DNA from: Cryptosporangium arvum DSM 44712
GTDB lineage: Bacteria > Actinomycetota > Actinomycetes > Mycobacteriales > Cryptosporangiaceae
Direction: 5' to 3'
Assembly: GCF_000585375.1 (NCBI RefSeq)
Contig: NZ_KK073874.1
Location: forward strand, 2,046,001-2,110,000
DNA length: 64,000 nucleotides
The translations under genes and the position numbers were made by a program. The first letter of the stretch is position 1; every line of letters begins with the position of its first letter. The notes beneath the pieces are model-generated. The model was not told the DNA's origin, did not search any database, and was given only the letters and a program-made list of their open reading frames with translations. Shown piece after piece: positions 8,216 through 16,806 of the stretch.

Positions 8216-8798
8216 CCTGCGGCCCCGGCGTGCGCATGCGGCGGAACTGCACCGACCGCATCACGCCGTAGAACGTCAGGCCGCCCATCTTGTCGGGCGC
8301 GTTCGGGAACCGCTCCCGGACGTTCTTCCGGATCAGGCGCGAGATCAGGAACACGTCGGCCAGGATCGCGACGATCAGCAGCAGCCAGAGGATGTTGGCC
8401 CCGAACCGCACGGCCGAGGGCCACTGCGGCTGCGAGAACAGCAGCACGGCCAGCGCACCGACCAGGAAGTACGACCCGACGTTGCGGCGCGCGTCGACCA
8501 GGTCGCGCACGAGCCGCCGCACCGGTCCCTTGTCGCGGGGGCTGAGGTACTTCTCCTCGCCCCGGCGCATGCCCTCGTAGGCCTTGGAGCGCTCCTCGCG
8601 CATCTTGGCCCGCATGGCCTTCTTGTCGGTGGGCCCGGCGGCGGCCGTCACGTTGCGGGGCCGGCTGTTCGCGGTGCGCTTCGGCGTCGGCCGGCCCTTA
8701 CCGGGGGTGTAAGCCTTACCCGAGGGCTCGGACACCGGCTCGACCGTCTCCGGAACTTCGTCGGAAACGGGGGTGGACTTGCGACGGAGAAGGCTCAC
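8193..8798 (-). CDS. DUF3043 membrane protein
   Basis: A 201-residue protein with a basic, Pro-rich cytoplasmic N-terminus (GKGRPTPKRTANSRPRNVT) and a central EEKYLSPRDKGPVRRLVRDLVDARRN stretch split here by family convention into YLSPRDKGPVRR and DLVDARRN. Two adjacent membrane helices follow (about 108-150). This arrangement is the actinobacterial DUF3043 family, which I associate with Rv2206 of M. tuberculosis. Function is unknown. It lies 29 nt downstream of nadA on the same strand and may be cotranscribed with it. Its 3' end overlaps the ABC ATPase gene by 23 nt. Confidence 0.85.
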   Translation of the reverse strand: MSLLRRKSTPVSDEVPETVEPVSEPSGKAYTPGKGRPTPKRTANSRPRNVTAAAGPTDKKAMRAKMREERSKAYEGMRRGEEKYLSPRDKGPVRRLVRDLVDARRNVGSYFLVGALAVLLFSQPQWPSAVRFGANILWLLLIVAILADVFLISRLIRKNVRERFPNAPDKMGGLTFYGVMRSVQFRRMRTPGPQVKIGEKV

Positions 8799-8827
8799 CT
8801 GACCAGCGTATCGGCCCGGTCAGCCGA

Positions 8828-10036
8828 TCACCCCGGCAGCGCCAGCATCTGATCGAGCGCAACTCGGGCGAAGTGGGCCGTTTCGGAATCCACGGTGATC
8901 CGGTTGACGACCTCGCCCCGCGCCAGCGACTCCAGCGACCACACCAGGTGCGGCAGATCGATGCGGTTCATCGTCGAGCAGAAGCACACCGTGCGGTCGA
9001 GGAACACGATCGTCTTGTCCGGGTGGGCGAGCGCGAGCCGGCGCACCAGGTTCAGCTCGGTGCCGATCGCCCACGACGAACCGGCGGGCGCGGCGTCGAG
9101 CATCTTGATGATGTACTCGGTCGAGCCGACGTAGTCGGCGGCGGTCACGACCTCGTGGCGGCACTCGGGGTGCACCAGAACGTTGACTCCCGGGATCCGG
9201 TCGCGGACGTCGAGCACCGAGTCGAGGCTGAAGCGCCCGTGCACCGAGCAGTGCCCGCGCCAGAGGATCATCGACGCGTCACGCAGCTGCTGCGGGGTGA
9301 GGCCGCCGCCGGGCTTGTGCGGGTCGAACAGCACGCAGTCGTCGAGGCTCTGGCCGAGCTCGAGTACCGCGGTGTTGCGGCCGAGGTGCTGGTCGGGCAG
9401 GAACAGCACCTTCTCGCCCTGGGTGAAAGCCCAGTCCAGGGCCTTCTTGGCGTTCGAAGACGTACAGATCGTGCCGCCGTGGCGTCCGGTGAACGCCTTG
9501 ATCGCGGCCGAGGAGTTCATGTAGCTGACCGGCACCGTGGCGTCGGCGACGCCGGCGTCCTTCAGCACCTCCCAGGCCTCGTGGACCTGCTGGTCTCCTG
9601 CCATGTCGGCCATCGAGCACCCGGCCGCCAGGTCCGGCAGGATCACCTGCTGGTCGGGGCGGGTGAGGATGTCGGCCGACTCGGCCATGAAGTGCACACC
9701 GCAGAAGACGATGTACTCGGCGTCCGGACGCGCGGCGGCGTCCCGGGCGAGCTTGAACGAGTCGCCGGTGACGTCGGCGAACTGGATGACCTCGTCGCGC
9801 TGGTAGTGGTGGCCGAGGACGAACGCACGGTCGCCGAGCTGCTCCCGGGCCTTCGTCGCGCGTTCGACCAGTCCCGGGTCGGAGGCGGCCGGTAGGTCGC
9901 CCGGGCAGTCGACGCCCCGCTCGGAGTCGGGGTCGGTGCCCCGGCCGAGCAGGAGCAACGCGGCGGCGGTGGGGGAGGGCTCCGCGAAGCCCTGAGCGGT
10001 CAGGGCCGGTAGCCCGAGGTCGGTGCTCACGCTCAC
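8828..10036 (-). CDS. nadA: Quinolinate synthase A
   Basis: Condenses iminoaspartate with dihydroxyacetone phosphate to quinolinate in de novo NAD synthesis, using an oxygen-sensitive 4Fe-4S cluster. Three Cys positions consistent with the cluster ligands are visible in VFCGVHFMAESA, VHPECRHEV and CFCSTMNRID. HYQRDEVIQFADVTGDS is a strong NadA signature. The length of 402 aa fits the longer actinobacterial form. The partner genes nadB and nadC are not in this window. The DUF3043 gene follows at 29 nt. Confidence 0.95.
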   Translation of the reverse strand: MSVSTDLGLPALTAQGFAEPSPTAAALLLLGRGTDPDSERGVDCPGDLPAASDPGLVERATKAREQLGDRAFVLGHHYQRDEVIQFADVTGDSFKLARDAAARPDAEYIVFCGVHFMAESADILTRPDQQVILPDLAAGCSMADMAGDQQVHEAWEVLKDAGVADATVPVSYMNSSAAIKAFTGRHGGTICTSSNAKKALDWAFTQGEKVLFLPDQHLGRNTAVLELGQSLDDCVLFDPHKPGGGLTPQQLRDASMILWRGHCSVHGRFSLDSVLDVRDRIPGVNVLVHPECRHEVVTAADYVGSTEYIIKMLDAAPAGSSWAIGTELNLVRRLALAHPDKTIVFLDRTVCFCSTMNRIDLPHLVWSLESLARGEVVNRITVDSETAHFARVALDQMLALPG

Positions 10037-10148
10037 TCCGATCGACGCGTATTACCGCGGGGTTAATCATCGTGTCACGCGGTCGCGTTTCGGCCAGTGG
10101 TGCTGATCACTTCGAGCACAACTGGCCGGCCGCGCGGTACGGCACCAT

Positions 10149-11285
10149 GTGCGCATGCGCGTACTCGTGGCTCCGGACAGTTTCGGCGGGACGTTGTCGG
10201 CCGGTGAGGCCGCGGCCGCGATCGCGGCCGGTTGGGCGCGGGAAGCGCCCGACGACACCGTGGTGACCCGCCCGCTGTCCGACGGCGGCCCGGGCCTGGT
10301 CGAGGTGATTCGCGCCACGCTCGGCGGCGAGCTGGTGCCGGTGGCGGCGCGCGGGCCGCGCCTGGAGCCGCTCGACGCCTCGTTCCTGCTGCTCGACGGC
10401 GTCGCCTACCTGGAGTGCGCGACGGTGGCCGGCCTTCAGCTGGTGCCCGAGCCGGAGCGCGACCCGAAGGTCACCACCACCTACGGCCTCGGGCTCCTGC
10501 TGGCCGCCGCGGTGGAGGCCGGTGCTCGCACCGCCGTGATCGGGCTCGGGGGGAGCGTCACCAACGACGGGGGAGCGGGGCTGCTGGCCGCGCTCGGGGC
10601 CGGTCCGGTGGGTGTCTCCGGTACCGCGCTGCCGCCCGGGGGCGCGGCGCTGCGGGTCTGCGAGGGCCTGGCCGGCGTCCCGGCGCTGCGCGGAGTGGAG
10701 ATCGTCGCGGCGACCGACGTCGACAACCCGCTGACCGGCATTCACGGCGCGTCGGCGGTGTACGGGCCGCAGAAGGGAGCGTCGGACAACGACGTCCAGA
10801 TCCTGGACGCGGCGCTGGAGCACTGGGCGACGGTCCTGGAGCGGGACCTCCCCGGCTGCCCACCGGGCGTCGGCCTTCTTCCGGGCGCGGGCGCGGCGGG
10901 TGGCCTCGGGGTGGCGTTGCTCGCGCTCGGCGGGCGGCGGGAGGCGGGGATCGGGCTGGTGCGGCGGCTGATCGGCTTCGACACCGCGGTCGCCGACGCC
11001 GACCTGGTCGTCACCGGTGAGGGCTCGTTCGACTACCAGTCGTTGCGCGGGAAGGTCGTCGCCGGGGTCGCGTCGGCCGCGGCGGAGCACGGCGCGCCGT
11101 GCGTCGTCCTGGCCGGGCGGGTGGCGGTCGGCCGGCAGGAGGCCGCGGCGGCCCACGTCGACGAGACGCGGTCGCTCGTCGACCACGCCGGCCTGGACCG
11201 CGCGATGAACGACGCGGCCGAGGTGTTGAGCGATTTGGCCGCGCGCACCGCCCGTGACTGGAGCCGGGCCCGGCCGGTTCGCTGA
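10149..11285 (+). CDS. Glycerate kinase (GlxK/GckA family)
   Basis: Phosphorylates glycerate with ATP, feeding photorespiratory-type or allantoin/glyoxylate carbon into glycolysis. RVLVAPDSFGGTLSAGEAA at the N-terminus, SDGGPGLVEV, the Gly-rich GLGGSVTNDGGAGLL, and VTGEGSFDYQSLRGKV are all family signatures. The frame starts at GTG 10149; an ATG two codons later at 10155 is equally possible. The gene is divergent from nadA (112-bp shared promoter region) and 80 bp upstream of erpA, as in M. tuberculosis Rv2205c-Rv2204c by memory. Confidence 0.9.
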   Translation: MRMRVLVAPDSFGGTLSAGEAAAAIAAGWAREAPDDTVVTRPLSDGGPGLVEVIRATLGGELVPVAARGPRLEPLDASFLLLDGVAYLECATVAGLQLVPEPERDPKVTTTYGLGLLLAAAVEAGARTAVIGLGGSVTNDGGAGLLAALGAGPVGVSGTALPPGGAALRVCEGLAGVPALRGVEIVAATDVDNPLTGIHGASAVYGPQKGASDNDVQILDAALEHWATVLERDLPGCPPGVGLLPGAGAAGGLGVALLALGGRREAGIGLVRRLIGFDTAVADADLVVTGEGSFDYQSLRGKVVAGVASAAAEHGAPCVVLAGRVAVGRQEAAAAHVDETRSLVDHAGLDRAMNDAAEVLSDLAARTARDWSRARPVR

Positions 11286-11365
11286 ATCTTGTGCAACCAT
11301 GGGAATGGACGCCGGGACCCCCTTGGTTGTCCCGGTAGTTGACCAGCGACACAACGGGAGCGATT

Positions 11366-11728
11366 GTGACCGTCTCCGACACCCACGAGCACGCCTCGAC
11401 CACCGACGGGGTCGTCCTCACCGACGGCGCCGCCAGCAAGGTCAAGGCCCTGCTCGACCAGGAGGGCCGGGACGACCTGCGCCTGCGCATCGCCGTCCAG
11501 CCCGGCGGTTGTTCCGGCCTCCGGTACCAGCTTTTCTTCGACGAGCGCTCGCTCGACGGTGACACGATTCTCGACTTCAGTGGTGTCGAGGTCGCGGTGG
11601 ACCGGATGAGCAAGCCCTACCTGGGCGGGGCGACGATCGACTTCGTCGACACGATCGAGAAGCAGGGCTTCACGATCGACAACCCCAACGCGACCGGGTC
11701 CTGCGCCTGCGGCGACTCGTTCCACTGA
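11366..11728 (+). CDS. erpA: Iron-sulfur cluster insertion protein, ErpA/HesB family
   Basis: A-type carrier that delivers Fe-S clusters to apoproteins. The three cluster-binding Cys appear in GGCSGLRY and GSCACGDSF, the invariant HesB arrangement. GTG 11366 gives 120 aa and is preceded by CGGGAGC. A TTG at 11339 would add nine residues that look non-conserved. Known clients in the window could include NadA, the Rieske protein and the radical SAM enzymes, but this is inference. A hairpin follows the stop. Confidence 0.92.
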   Translation: MTVSDTHEHASTTDGVVLTDGAASKVKALLDQEGRDDLRLRIAVQPGGCSGLRYQLFFDERSLDGDTILDFSGVEVAVDRMSKPYLGGATIDFVDTIEKQGFTIDNPNATGSCACGDSFH

Positions 11729-11746
11729 GTATCTAGCTTTTCGCGG

Positions 11747-11774
11747 CGGCGCTCACCAGTGGTGGGCGCCGTTT
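11747..11774 (+). terminator. Hairpin terminator after erpA
   Basis: GGCGCTCACC (11747-11756) pairs with GGTGGGCGCC (11760-11769) across a 3-nt loop, with one G-T pair, followed by GTTTC. It begins 19 nt after the erpA stop and separates erpA from the kinase gene at 11859. Confidence 0.6.
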
Positions 11775-11858
11775 CGTGTGCATTAGGCTGTTCGCCGTTT
11801 GCGTTTTCCGGGTAATCCCGGTGCCCTCGCTGTTTACCCCGGATGGAGACAACCCCGG

Positions 11859-12830
11859 ATGAAAATCGCCGTCACCGGGTCGATCGCGACCGATCATCTG
11901 ATGCACTTCCCGGGTCGGTTCGCCACCCAGCTGATGCCCGATCAGCTCGACCGCGTCTCGCTGTCTTTCCTGGTCGACGACCTGGTCGTCCGGCGGGGCG
12001 GGGTGGCTGCCAACATCGCGTTCGGGATGGGGCAGCTCGGGCTGCGCGGCATCCTGGTCGGCGCGGTCGGCAACGACTTCGCCGACTACCGCTCCTGGCT
12101 GGAGCGCCACGGTGTCGACTGCGACTCCGTGCACGTCTCCGAGTACGCGCACACGTCTCGCTTCGTCTGCACCACCGACGACGACATGTGCCAGATCGCG
12201 TCGTTCTACGCGGGCGCGATGAGCGAGGCACGCAACATCGAGCTCGGGCCGATCGACGAGCGCGTCGGAGGGCTCGACCTGGTGCTGATCGGCGCCAACG
12301 ACCCGGAGGCCATGGTCCGCCACACGGCCGAGTGCCGGCAGCGGGGGCTGCGCTTCGCCGCCGACCCGTCGCAGCAGCTCGCCCGCATGACCGGCGACCA
12401 GACGCGTCAGCTCATCGACGGCGCCGCGTTCCTGTTCACCAACGAGTACGAGAAGACGCTCCTGGAGAACAAGACCGGTTACTCCGAGGACGAGCTGCTC
12501 GACCGGGTCGAGATCCGGGTCACCACGCTCGGCAAGGACGGCGTCGAGATCGTCGGCCGGGGCATCGAGCGGATCCACGTGGAGTGCGCCACCGAGGCGG
12601 CGAAGGCCGACCCGACCGGCGTCGGCGACGGGTTCCGCGCCGGGTTCCTCACCGCGCTGTCGTGGGGGCTGGAGCTGCGGCGGGCGGCCGAGGTGGGCAA
12701 CCTGCTCGCCACCTACGTGCTCGAGACCGTCGGTACGCAGGAGTACTCGGTCGACACGACCGAGTTCGTTAAGCGCCTCGGCGGCGACTACGGCGACCTC
12801 GCCGCCGAGCAGGTCGCCTCGTACCTCTAG
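11859..12830 (+). CDS. cbhK: PfkB-family carbohydrate/nucleoside kinase, adenosine kinase-like
   Basis: Ribokinase-fold kinase. The N-terminus MKIAVTGSIATDHLMHFPG, GGVAANIAFGMGQLG (substrate Gly pair), and the C-terminal DPTGVGDGFRAGFL with the catalytic Asp are the two PfkB signatures. The segment LVDDLVVRRGG resembles M. tuberculosis Rv2202c, an adenosine kinase, which also lies next to cta genes. I placed the start at ATG 11859; the 20 upstream residues look like leader sequence. Adenosine is the likeliest substrate but another sugar or nucleoside is possible. Confidence 0.85.
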   Translation: MKIAVTGSIATDHLMHFPGRFATQLMPDQLDRVSLSFLVDDLVVRRGGVAANIAFGMGQLGLRGILVGAVGNDFADYRSWLERHGVDCDSVHVSEYAHTSRFVCTTDDDMCQIASFYAGAMSEARNIELGPIDERVGGLDLVLIGANDPEAMVRHTAECRQRGLRFAADPSQQLARMTGDQTRQLIDGAAFLFTNEYEKTLLENKTGYSEDELLDRVEIRVTTLGKDGVEIVGRGIERIHVECATEAAKADPTGVGDGFRAGFLTALSWGLELRRAAEVGNLLATYVLETVGTQEYSVDTTEFVKRLGGDYGDLAAEQVASYL

Positions 12831-12836
12831 TCGGCG

Positions 12837-12884
12837 GCCCGCTGAGAACGACGCTGCCGAGCGGGCAGCGTCGCCCTCAGCGGG
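12837..12884. terminator. Long palindrome between convergent genes
   Basis: A 22-bp arm (12837-12858) and its near-complement (12864-12885 region) flank a 5-nt loop GAGCG. Only two positions in the middle mismatch. It lies between the convergent kinase gene (stop 12830) and the TusA-like gene (stop 12904). There is no T-tract. It probably acts as a bidirectional transcript end. Its outer arm resembles that of the palindrome at 15831. Confidence 0.6.
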
Positions 12885-12903
12885 CTCCAGGTCAGAGCAA
12901 CAA

Positions 12904-13122
12904 CTACTGCACCCGGCGGACGTCGTGAGCCGTGCCGTCGGAGCCCAGGTACTCGTGCGACTTCAAGCGGCACCAGGCCGGGACGTCGTTCCGGGCGGCC
13001 GGATCGTCGGCGAGGACACGGACGACCCCGCCGACCTCCACCTCGCCGATGCGCCTGGCCAGGTGGATCACCGGGAGCGGGCAGCGCAGGCCCAGGCAGT
13101 CGAGAATGAGATCCGGCGTCAC
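12904..13122 (-). CDS. TusA-family sulfur carrier protein
   Basis: A 72-residue protein with the TusA signature CLGLRCPLPVIHLA (Cys-Pro-x-Pro) near the N-terminus, the site that carries persulfide sulfur. I placed the start at GTG 13122, which overlaps the stop of the upstream cysteine desulfurase gene (GTGA). The larger open frame upstream is out-of-frame desulfurase sequence. The gene pair suggests the desulfurase loads sulfur directly on this carrier. In TusA homologues sulfur goes to tRNA or cofactor synthesis; the acceptor here is unknown. Confidence 0.88.
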   Translation of the reverse strand: MTPDLILDCLGLRCPLPVIHLARRIGEVEVGGVVRVLADDPAARNDVPAWCRLKSHEYLGSDGTAHDVRRVQ

Positions 13123-14303
13123 AGCCCGGTCACCCCCGCGGTGGCGCGCAGCTCGGCGACGATCGCCGGCAGTTCGGTGAGGAACCGCTCCACCTCGGCC
13201 CCGGTGGTGCCGGAGTGCAGCGACACCCGCACGTTGCCGTGGCTGAGCACGCCCATCGCCTCGAGCACGTGCGACGGGGAGAGCGTCGAGGACGTGCACG
13301 ACGACCCGGACGACACCGCGAACCCCCGCGCGTCCAGCGCGTGCAGCAGCGCCTCACCGTCCACGTAGAGGCACGAGAACGTGACCAGGTTCGGCAGCCG
13401 GTCGACCGGGTCACCCACCACCTCGACGTCCGGCACGGTGGCCGCCACCCGTTCCCGGATGCGATCGACGAGCGGGCCGAGCCGTGCGGCCTCGGCGGCG
13501 GCGTCGGCGTGGACCGCGCGCAGCGAGGCGGCGGCCGCGACGATCGCCGGCAGGTTCGACGCCCCCGCGAAACGGCCGCGCTCCCGTTCGTCGGCGGGGT
13601 ACGGCGTGGTCCAGCGCGTGCCGGTACGCACGACGAGGACGCCCACCCCGGCCGGGCCGCCCCACTTCCGCGCGCTCCCGGACATCAACGACCAGCCGCC
13701 CGGCACCGGCGCCCGGCCCAGCGTCTGAGCGGCGTCCACGAAGAGGGGAACGCCCGCCGAGGCGCACGCCGCCGCGACCTCGGAGACCGGTTGCGCGGTG
13801 CCGACCTCGTGGTTCGCGCTCATCAGCGCGGCCAGCGCGACCCCGGGCGCGCGGACCGCTTCGGCGAAGGCCGACGTGGACACTCGGCCCGCGCGGTCCA
13901 CTCCCACCGGTACGGACGTACCGGTCGTTCCCGCGGCCTGCTGGGCCGCGTCGTGCTGTTCGGCCGCGTGGAGCACGGCCGAGTGCTCGACCGCCGAGTG
14001 GACGAACACCGAGCCGGCCCGGCGCCGCCCGGCCAGCCCGCCGAGCACGGCGAGGTGAGCGGCCACCGTGCCGTTCGCGCAGAACGTGACCTCGTCCGGG
14101 CGCGCGCCGATCACCTCGGCGACCACGGCCCTGGCGGCGTCGAGCAGTTGCCCGGCCCGCCTGGCCTCGGTGTACAGGCGGGCCGGATCGGCCCAGCCGT
14201 CCTCGAGCGCGGCCGCGAGCGCCTGTTTGGCCACCGGGTGGAGAGGCACGGCCGTGGCAGCGTCGAAGTACGTCCGTATTGGTGGTACCGGCTGGTCGGA
14301 CAC
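13119..14303 (-). CDS. Cysteine desulfurase-like class V aminotransferase (NifS/IscS family)
   Basis: PLP enzyme that removes sulfur from cysteine as a protein persulfide. The N-terminus YFDAATAVPLHPVAKQAL, SANHEVGTAQPV, the PLP-Lys region SGSARKWGGPAGVGVLVV and the active-site Cys loop SSGSSCTSSTLSPSHVL are visible. The PLP motif reads ARKWGGP rather than the IscS HKIYGP, placing it in a divergent actinobacterial branch. The stop overlaps the TusA-like start. It is divergent from ctaC with a 135-bp shared upstream region. Confidence 0.88.
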   Translation of the reverse strand: MSDQPVPPIRTYFDAATAVPLHPVAKQALAAALEDGWADPARLYTEARRAGQLLDAARAVVAEVIGARPDEVTFCANGTVAAHLAVLGGLAGRRRAGSVFVHSAVEHSAVLHAAEQHDAAQQAAGTTGTSVPVGVDRAGRVSTSAFAEAVRAPGVALAALMSANHEVGTAQPVSEVAAACASAGVPLFVDAAQTLGRAPVPGGWSLMSGSARKWGGPAGVGVLVVRTGTRWTTPYPADERERGRFAGASNLPAIVAAAASLRAVHADAAAEAARLGPLVDRIRERVAATVPDVEVVGDPVDRLPNLVTFSCLYVDGEALLHALDARGFAVSSGSSCTSSTLSPSHVLEAMGVLSHGNVRVSLHSGTTGAEVERFLTELPAIVAELRATAGVTGL

Positions 14304-14438
14304 GGATCGAAACGCTACCCCCGGCGCGTCGGCGACCCCTGCGGGTCCGCGTCTCGGGGGTCCAGTAGTCTACGTTCGGTCGAAGGGATTGAGACCCGAC
14401 TCAAGCAGGTCGTCGGGCGCCGATGAGGAGGGCGACTG

Positions 14439-15338
14439 GTGGGGGCAAACCCGTCAGCGAGTGCCGAGCGTCGTAGTCGGCGTTCTCGGGCCGGGCGCAT
14501 CGTCGCTGTCACCGGCATTGCCGGGGCGTCGGCGCTGCTGCTGTCCGGCTGCTCCACCGAGGAAGTGCTCCGGTTCGGGTGGCCCAAGGGCATCACCCCA
14601 CAGGCCGAGCAGATGATGGACCTCTGGACCGGCTCGGTCATCGCCGCGCTCGCCGTCGGAGTGTTCGTCTGGGGCCTGATCTTCTGGGCGGTCATCCGCT
14701 ACCGCAAGAAGAGCGACGAACTGCCGGTGCAGACGCGGTTCAACCTGCCGATCGAGATCCTGTACACGGCGGTCCCGTTCCTGATCATCGCGGTGCTCTT
14801 CTACTACACCGCGATCGTCCAGACGTACGTGGACAAGCAGAAGGCCAACCCGGACGTCACGGTCTCGGTCGTCGCTTTCAAGTGGAACTGGCAGTTCCTC
14901 TACCCGGAGGAGCTCGACACCGATCGGCAGCCGATCGGCACCGTCGGGTCCACCGAGGAGATCCCGGTGCTGGTCGTGCCGACCGGCCAGCGGATCCGGT
15001 TCGTCGAGACGTCGAACGACGTCATCCACTCCTTCTGGGTGCCGGCGCTGCTGTTCAAGCGCGACGTGGTCCCGGGGCGGACGAACTCGTTCGAAGCGAC
15101 GATCAACTCCGGTGAAGAGGGTGCGTACGTCGGCCGGTGCGCCGAGCTGTGCGGCACCTACCACGCCAACATGAACTTCGAGCTCCGGGCGGTCACGCCG
15201 GAGAAGTTCGACCAGTTCATCGAAGCGAAGAAGACCGGGGCGTCGACCCACGACGCGTTGCAGCAGATCGGTGAGTCGCCCGTCGCCACCACGACGACGC
15301 CGTTCAACACCGACCGCACCGCGCGTCAGCCGAGCTAG
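14439..15338 (+). CDS. ctaC: Cytochrome c oxidase subunit II
   Basis: Accepts electrons from the cytochrome bc1 diheme cytochrome at its CuA centre. The N-terminus is a lipoprotein-type signal (basic RRSRRSR stretch, hydrophobic core, lipobox LLSGC). Two transmembrane helices follow (about 62-85 and 103-127). The CuA ligands are in VIHSFWVPAL and CAELCGTYHANM. The GTG start is preceded by GAGGAGG. It is followed after 11 bp by ctaF; ctaD, which lies between them in Streptomyces, is absent here. The promoter must lie in the 135 bp shared with the divergent desulfurase gene. Confidence 0.95.
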   Translation: MGANPSASAERRSRRSRAGRIVAVTGIAGASALLLSGCSTEEVLRFGWPKGITPQAEQMMDLWTGSVIAALAVGVFVWGLIFWAVIRYRKKSDELPVQTRFNLPIEILYTAVPFLIIAVLFYYTAIVQTYVDKQKANPDVTVSVVAFKWNWQFLYPEELDTDRQPIGTVGSTEEIPVLVVPTGQRIRFVETSNDVIHSFWVPALLFKRDVVPGRTNSFEATINSGEEGAYVGRCAELCGTYHANMNFELRAVTPEKFDQFIEAKKTGASTHDALQQIGESPVATTTTPFNTDRTARQPS

Positions 15339-15349
15339 GAGAAGCGGCA

Positions 15350-15766
15350 ATGAAGAGCGAATCCAGGATCTTCAACCTGCTCGCCCTGTTCCTGTTCGCG
15401 ATGGCGGCGGTGTACGGCGTCTGGACGTCGAAGATCGACGAGGGCACCGAGTGGGTCGGCGTGGTCGCGCTGATCCTGTCGGGTCTGCTGTGCGGCATGT
15501 GTGGTCAGTTCTTCTCGCTCGTCGCCCGGCGCATCGAGCCCCGGCCGGAGGACCGGTCGGACGCGGAGATCTCCGAGGGCGCCGGTGACCTGGGCTTCTT
15601 CAGCCCGGGCAGCTACTGGCCGTTCGGCATCGCGGTGGCCGCGAGCATCGCCGGCCTGGGTGTCGCGTACTGGTTCCCGTGGCTGATCGCCCTCGGCGTC
15701 ATCGCGGTCCTGTTCGCCGTGACGGGCCTGCTTTTCGAGTACTACACCCGCACGGGCGAGCACTGA
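15350..15766 (+). CDS. ctaF: Cytochrome c oxidase subunit IV (actinobacterial CtaF)
   Basis: A 138-residue membrane protein with four predicted helices, beginning MKSESRIFNLLALFLFAMAA. The size and the conserved PEDRSDAEISEGAGDLGFF and SPGSYWPFG stretches identify the small actinobacterial subunit of the aa3 oxidase in the bc1-aa3 supercomplex. AGGAGAAG upstream of the ATG supports the start. A strong intrinsic terminator follows. Confidence 0.93.
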   Translation: MKSESRIFNLLALFLFAMAAVYGVWTSKIDEGTEWVGVVALILSGLLCGMCGQFFSLVARRIEPRPEDRSDAEISEGAGDLGFFSPGSYWPFGIAVAASIAGLGVAYWFPWLIALGVIAVLFAVTGLLFEYYTRTGEH

Positions 15767-15781
15767 TCGAGCGCTAGCGAG

Positions 15782-15818
15782 AAAGCCGGCCCCCCCGCAG
15801 GGGGGCCGGCTTTTTTTG
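15782..15818 (+). terminator. Rho-independent terminator after ctaC-ctaF
   Basis: AAAGCCGGCCCCCC pairs with GGGGGGCCGGCTTT around a short CGCA loop and runs into seven T residues. It lies 16 nt after the ctaF stop. This is the best canonical terminator in the window. Confidence 0.93.
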
Positions 15819-15830
15819 TTCGAACGTGGA

Positions 15831-15933
15831 GCCCGCTCAGGGCGACGCGGGCAGCCGAGCGCGCCGACGACGTGACCTTTGGCCTGCTGTCCGGCGTCGG
15901 CGCGCTCGCCTGTCAGCGTCGTCCTGAGCGGGC
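15831..15933. repeat. Interrupted long palindrome downstream of ctaF
   Basis: An outer arm (GCCCGCTCAGGGCGACG, 15831-15847) matches the complement of 15917-15933 with one mismatch. An inner perfect 14-bp arm (CGAGCGCGCCGACG, 15856-15869) matches 15895-15908. The 25-nt centre is less GC-rich. It separates the ctaF terminator from the convergent nucleotidyltransferase gene, so it may end that leftward-facing neighbour's antisense transcription or the rightward one. Its outer arm resembles that of the palindrome at 12837. Confidence 0.6.
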
Positions 15934-15938
15934 CGCCC

Positions 15939-16706
15939 TCAGGCAGCGTGTTGGGCGGCCCAGGCGAGTTCGGCGGCGGAGCGGACGACCGCTTGCTGGT
16001 CGGGGGTGAGGTAGGGCTCGACGACCGGAGCGAGCTGGGCGTAGAGGCCCAGTGCGGCTCGGCAGGAGTCGGGGAGCTGCTCGCCCCGCAGCCCCAGGGC
16101 GGCGTCCTGCGAGCGGCGCCACGACGGCCCCATGGCGTCGGCGACCAGGTCGAACAGCCGGTGCTCGCTGTCGTACAGGATCCGGTGGTGCACGGCGGCG
16201 ACCACGGGTAAGCGGGTGGCCAGGCGGTTGCGCGTCACGGCGGCGGACGTGCGCCGCCCCGCGGCCAGCGAACCCACCAGGCGTTGCACGACCTCGGCCC
16301 GCCCGGTCATCTGCCCGGCGATCCAGGCCCGGCGGGGCCCCTCGATGTCCGACCAGCGCCACGCCCCGGCCTCGGCGACGAGTTCGTTCGCGGTGCCCTC
16401 GGCGTCGTGCAGGATCACCGCGCCGCGCCAGCCGGGAACCGTGCTCCCGGCGAGCTTGGGATCGGCGAACGAGACCCGCACCGCATCTCCGGTACGCCAG
16501 GACACCGACATGAGCAGGCCACCGAGCTGCCGGTGGGTGTACTCCGGCCCGCTCCCCAGCGCCACCAGATCGACGTCGCTGTGCTCGTGGGCATCGCCGC
16601 GGCTCTGGCTACCGAGCAGCACGACGCCGGAGGTTCCGGCAGCAACGAGCTCTGCGACGGTCGCCGCCACCGCGGCGGCAACCCGCGGGGGGAGAGGGGG
16701 CGGCAC
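15939..16706 (-). CDS. Nucleotidyltransferase-fold protein, function unknown
   Basis: The motif LLGSQSRGDAHEHSDVDLVAL (here split: GSQSRGDAHEHSDVDLV, about residues 31-47) is the GS...DxD metal-binding site of the pol-beta/KNTase superfamily. The remaining 200 residues are mainly helical and do not match a named family that I recognise. Possibilities are a streptomycin adenylyltransferase-like enzyme or a minimal-type NTase acting on a small molecule or tRNA. It is alone between palindromes, opposite in direction to ctaC-ctaF. The third acidic residue is not identifiable with certainty, so activity is unproven. Confidence 0.75.
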   Translation of the reverse strand: MPPPLPPRVAAAVAATVAELVAAGTSGVVLLGSQSRGDAHEHSDVDLVALGSGPEYTHRQLGGLLMSVSWRTGDAVRVSFADPKLAGSTVPGWRGAVILHDAEGTANELVAEAGAWRWSDIEGPRRAWIAGQMTGRAEVVQRLVGSLAAGRRTSAAVTRNRLATRLPVVAAVHHRILYDSEHRLFDLVADAMGPSWRRSQDAALGLRGEQLPDSCRAALGLYAQLAPVVEPYLTPDQQAVVRSAAELAWAAQHAA

Positions 16707-16806
16707 GGGCTAAGTGTCCCATCGGGTCCGGTCTGACGGAACGTTTCGTCAGCATTTCTTCACGCACTGTTGTCTCGTGGCCGTGTGCTGTTCGCACGCG
16801 GCTCAC

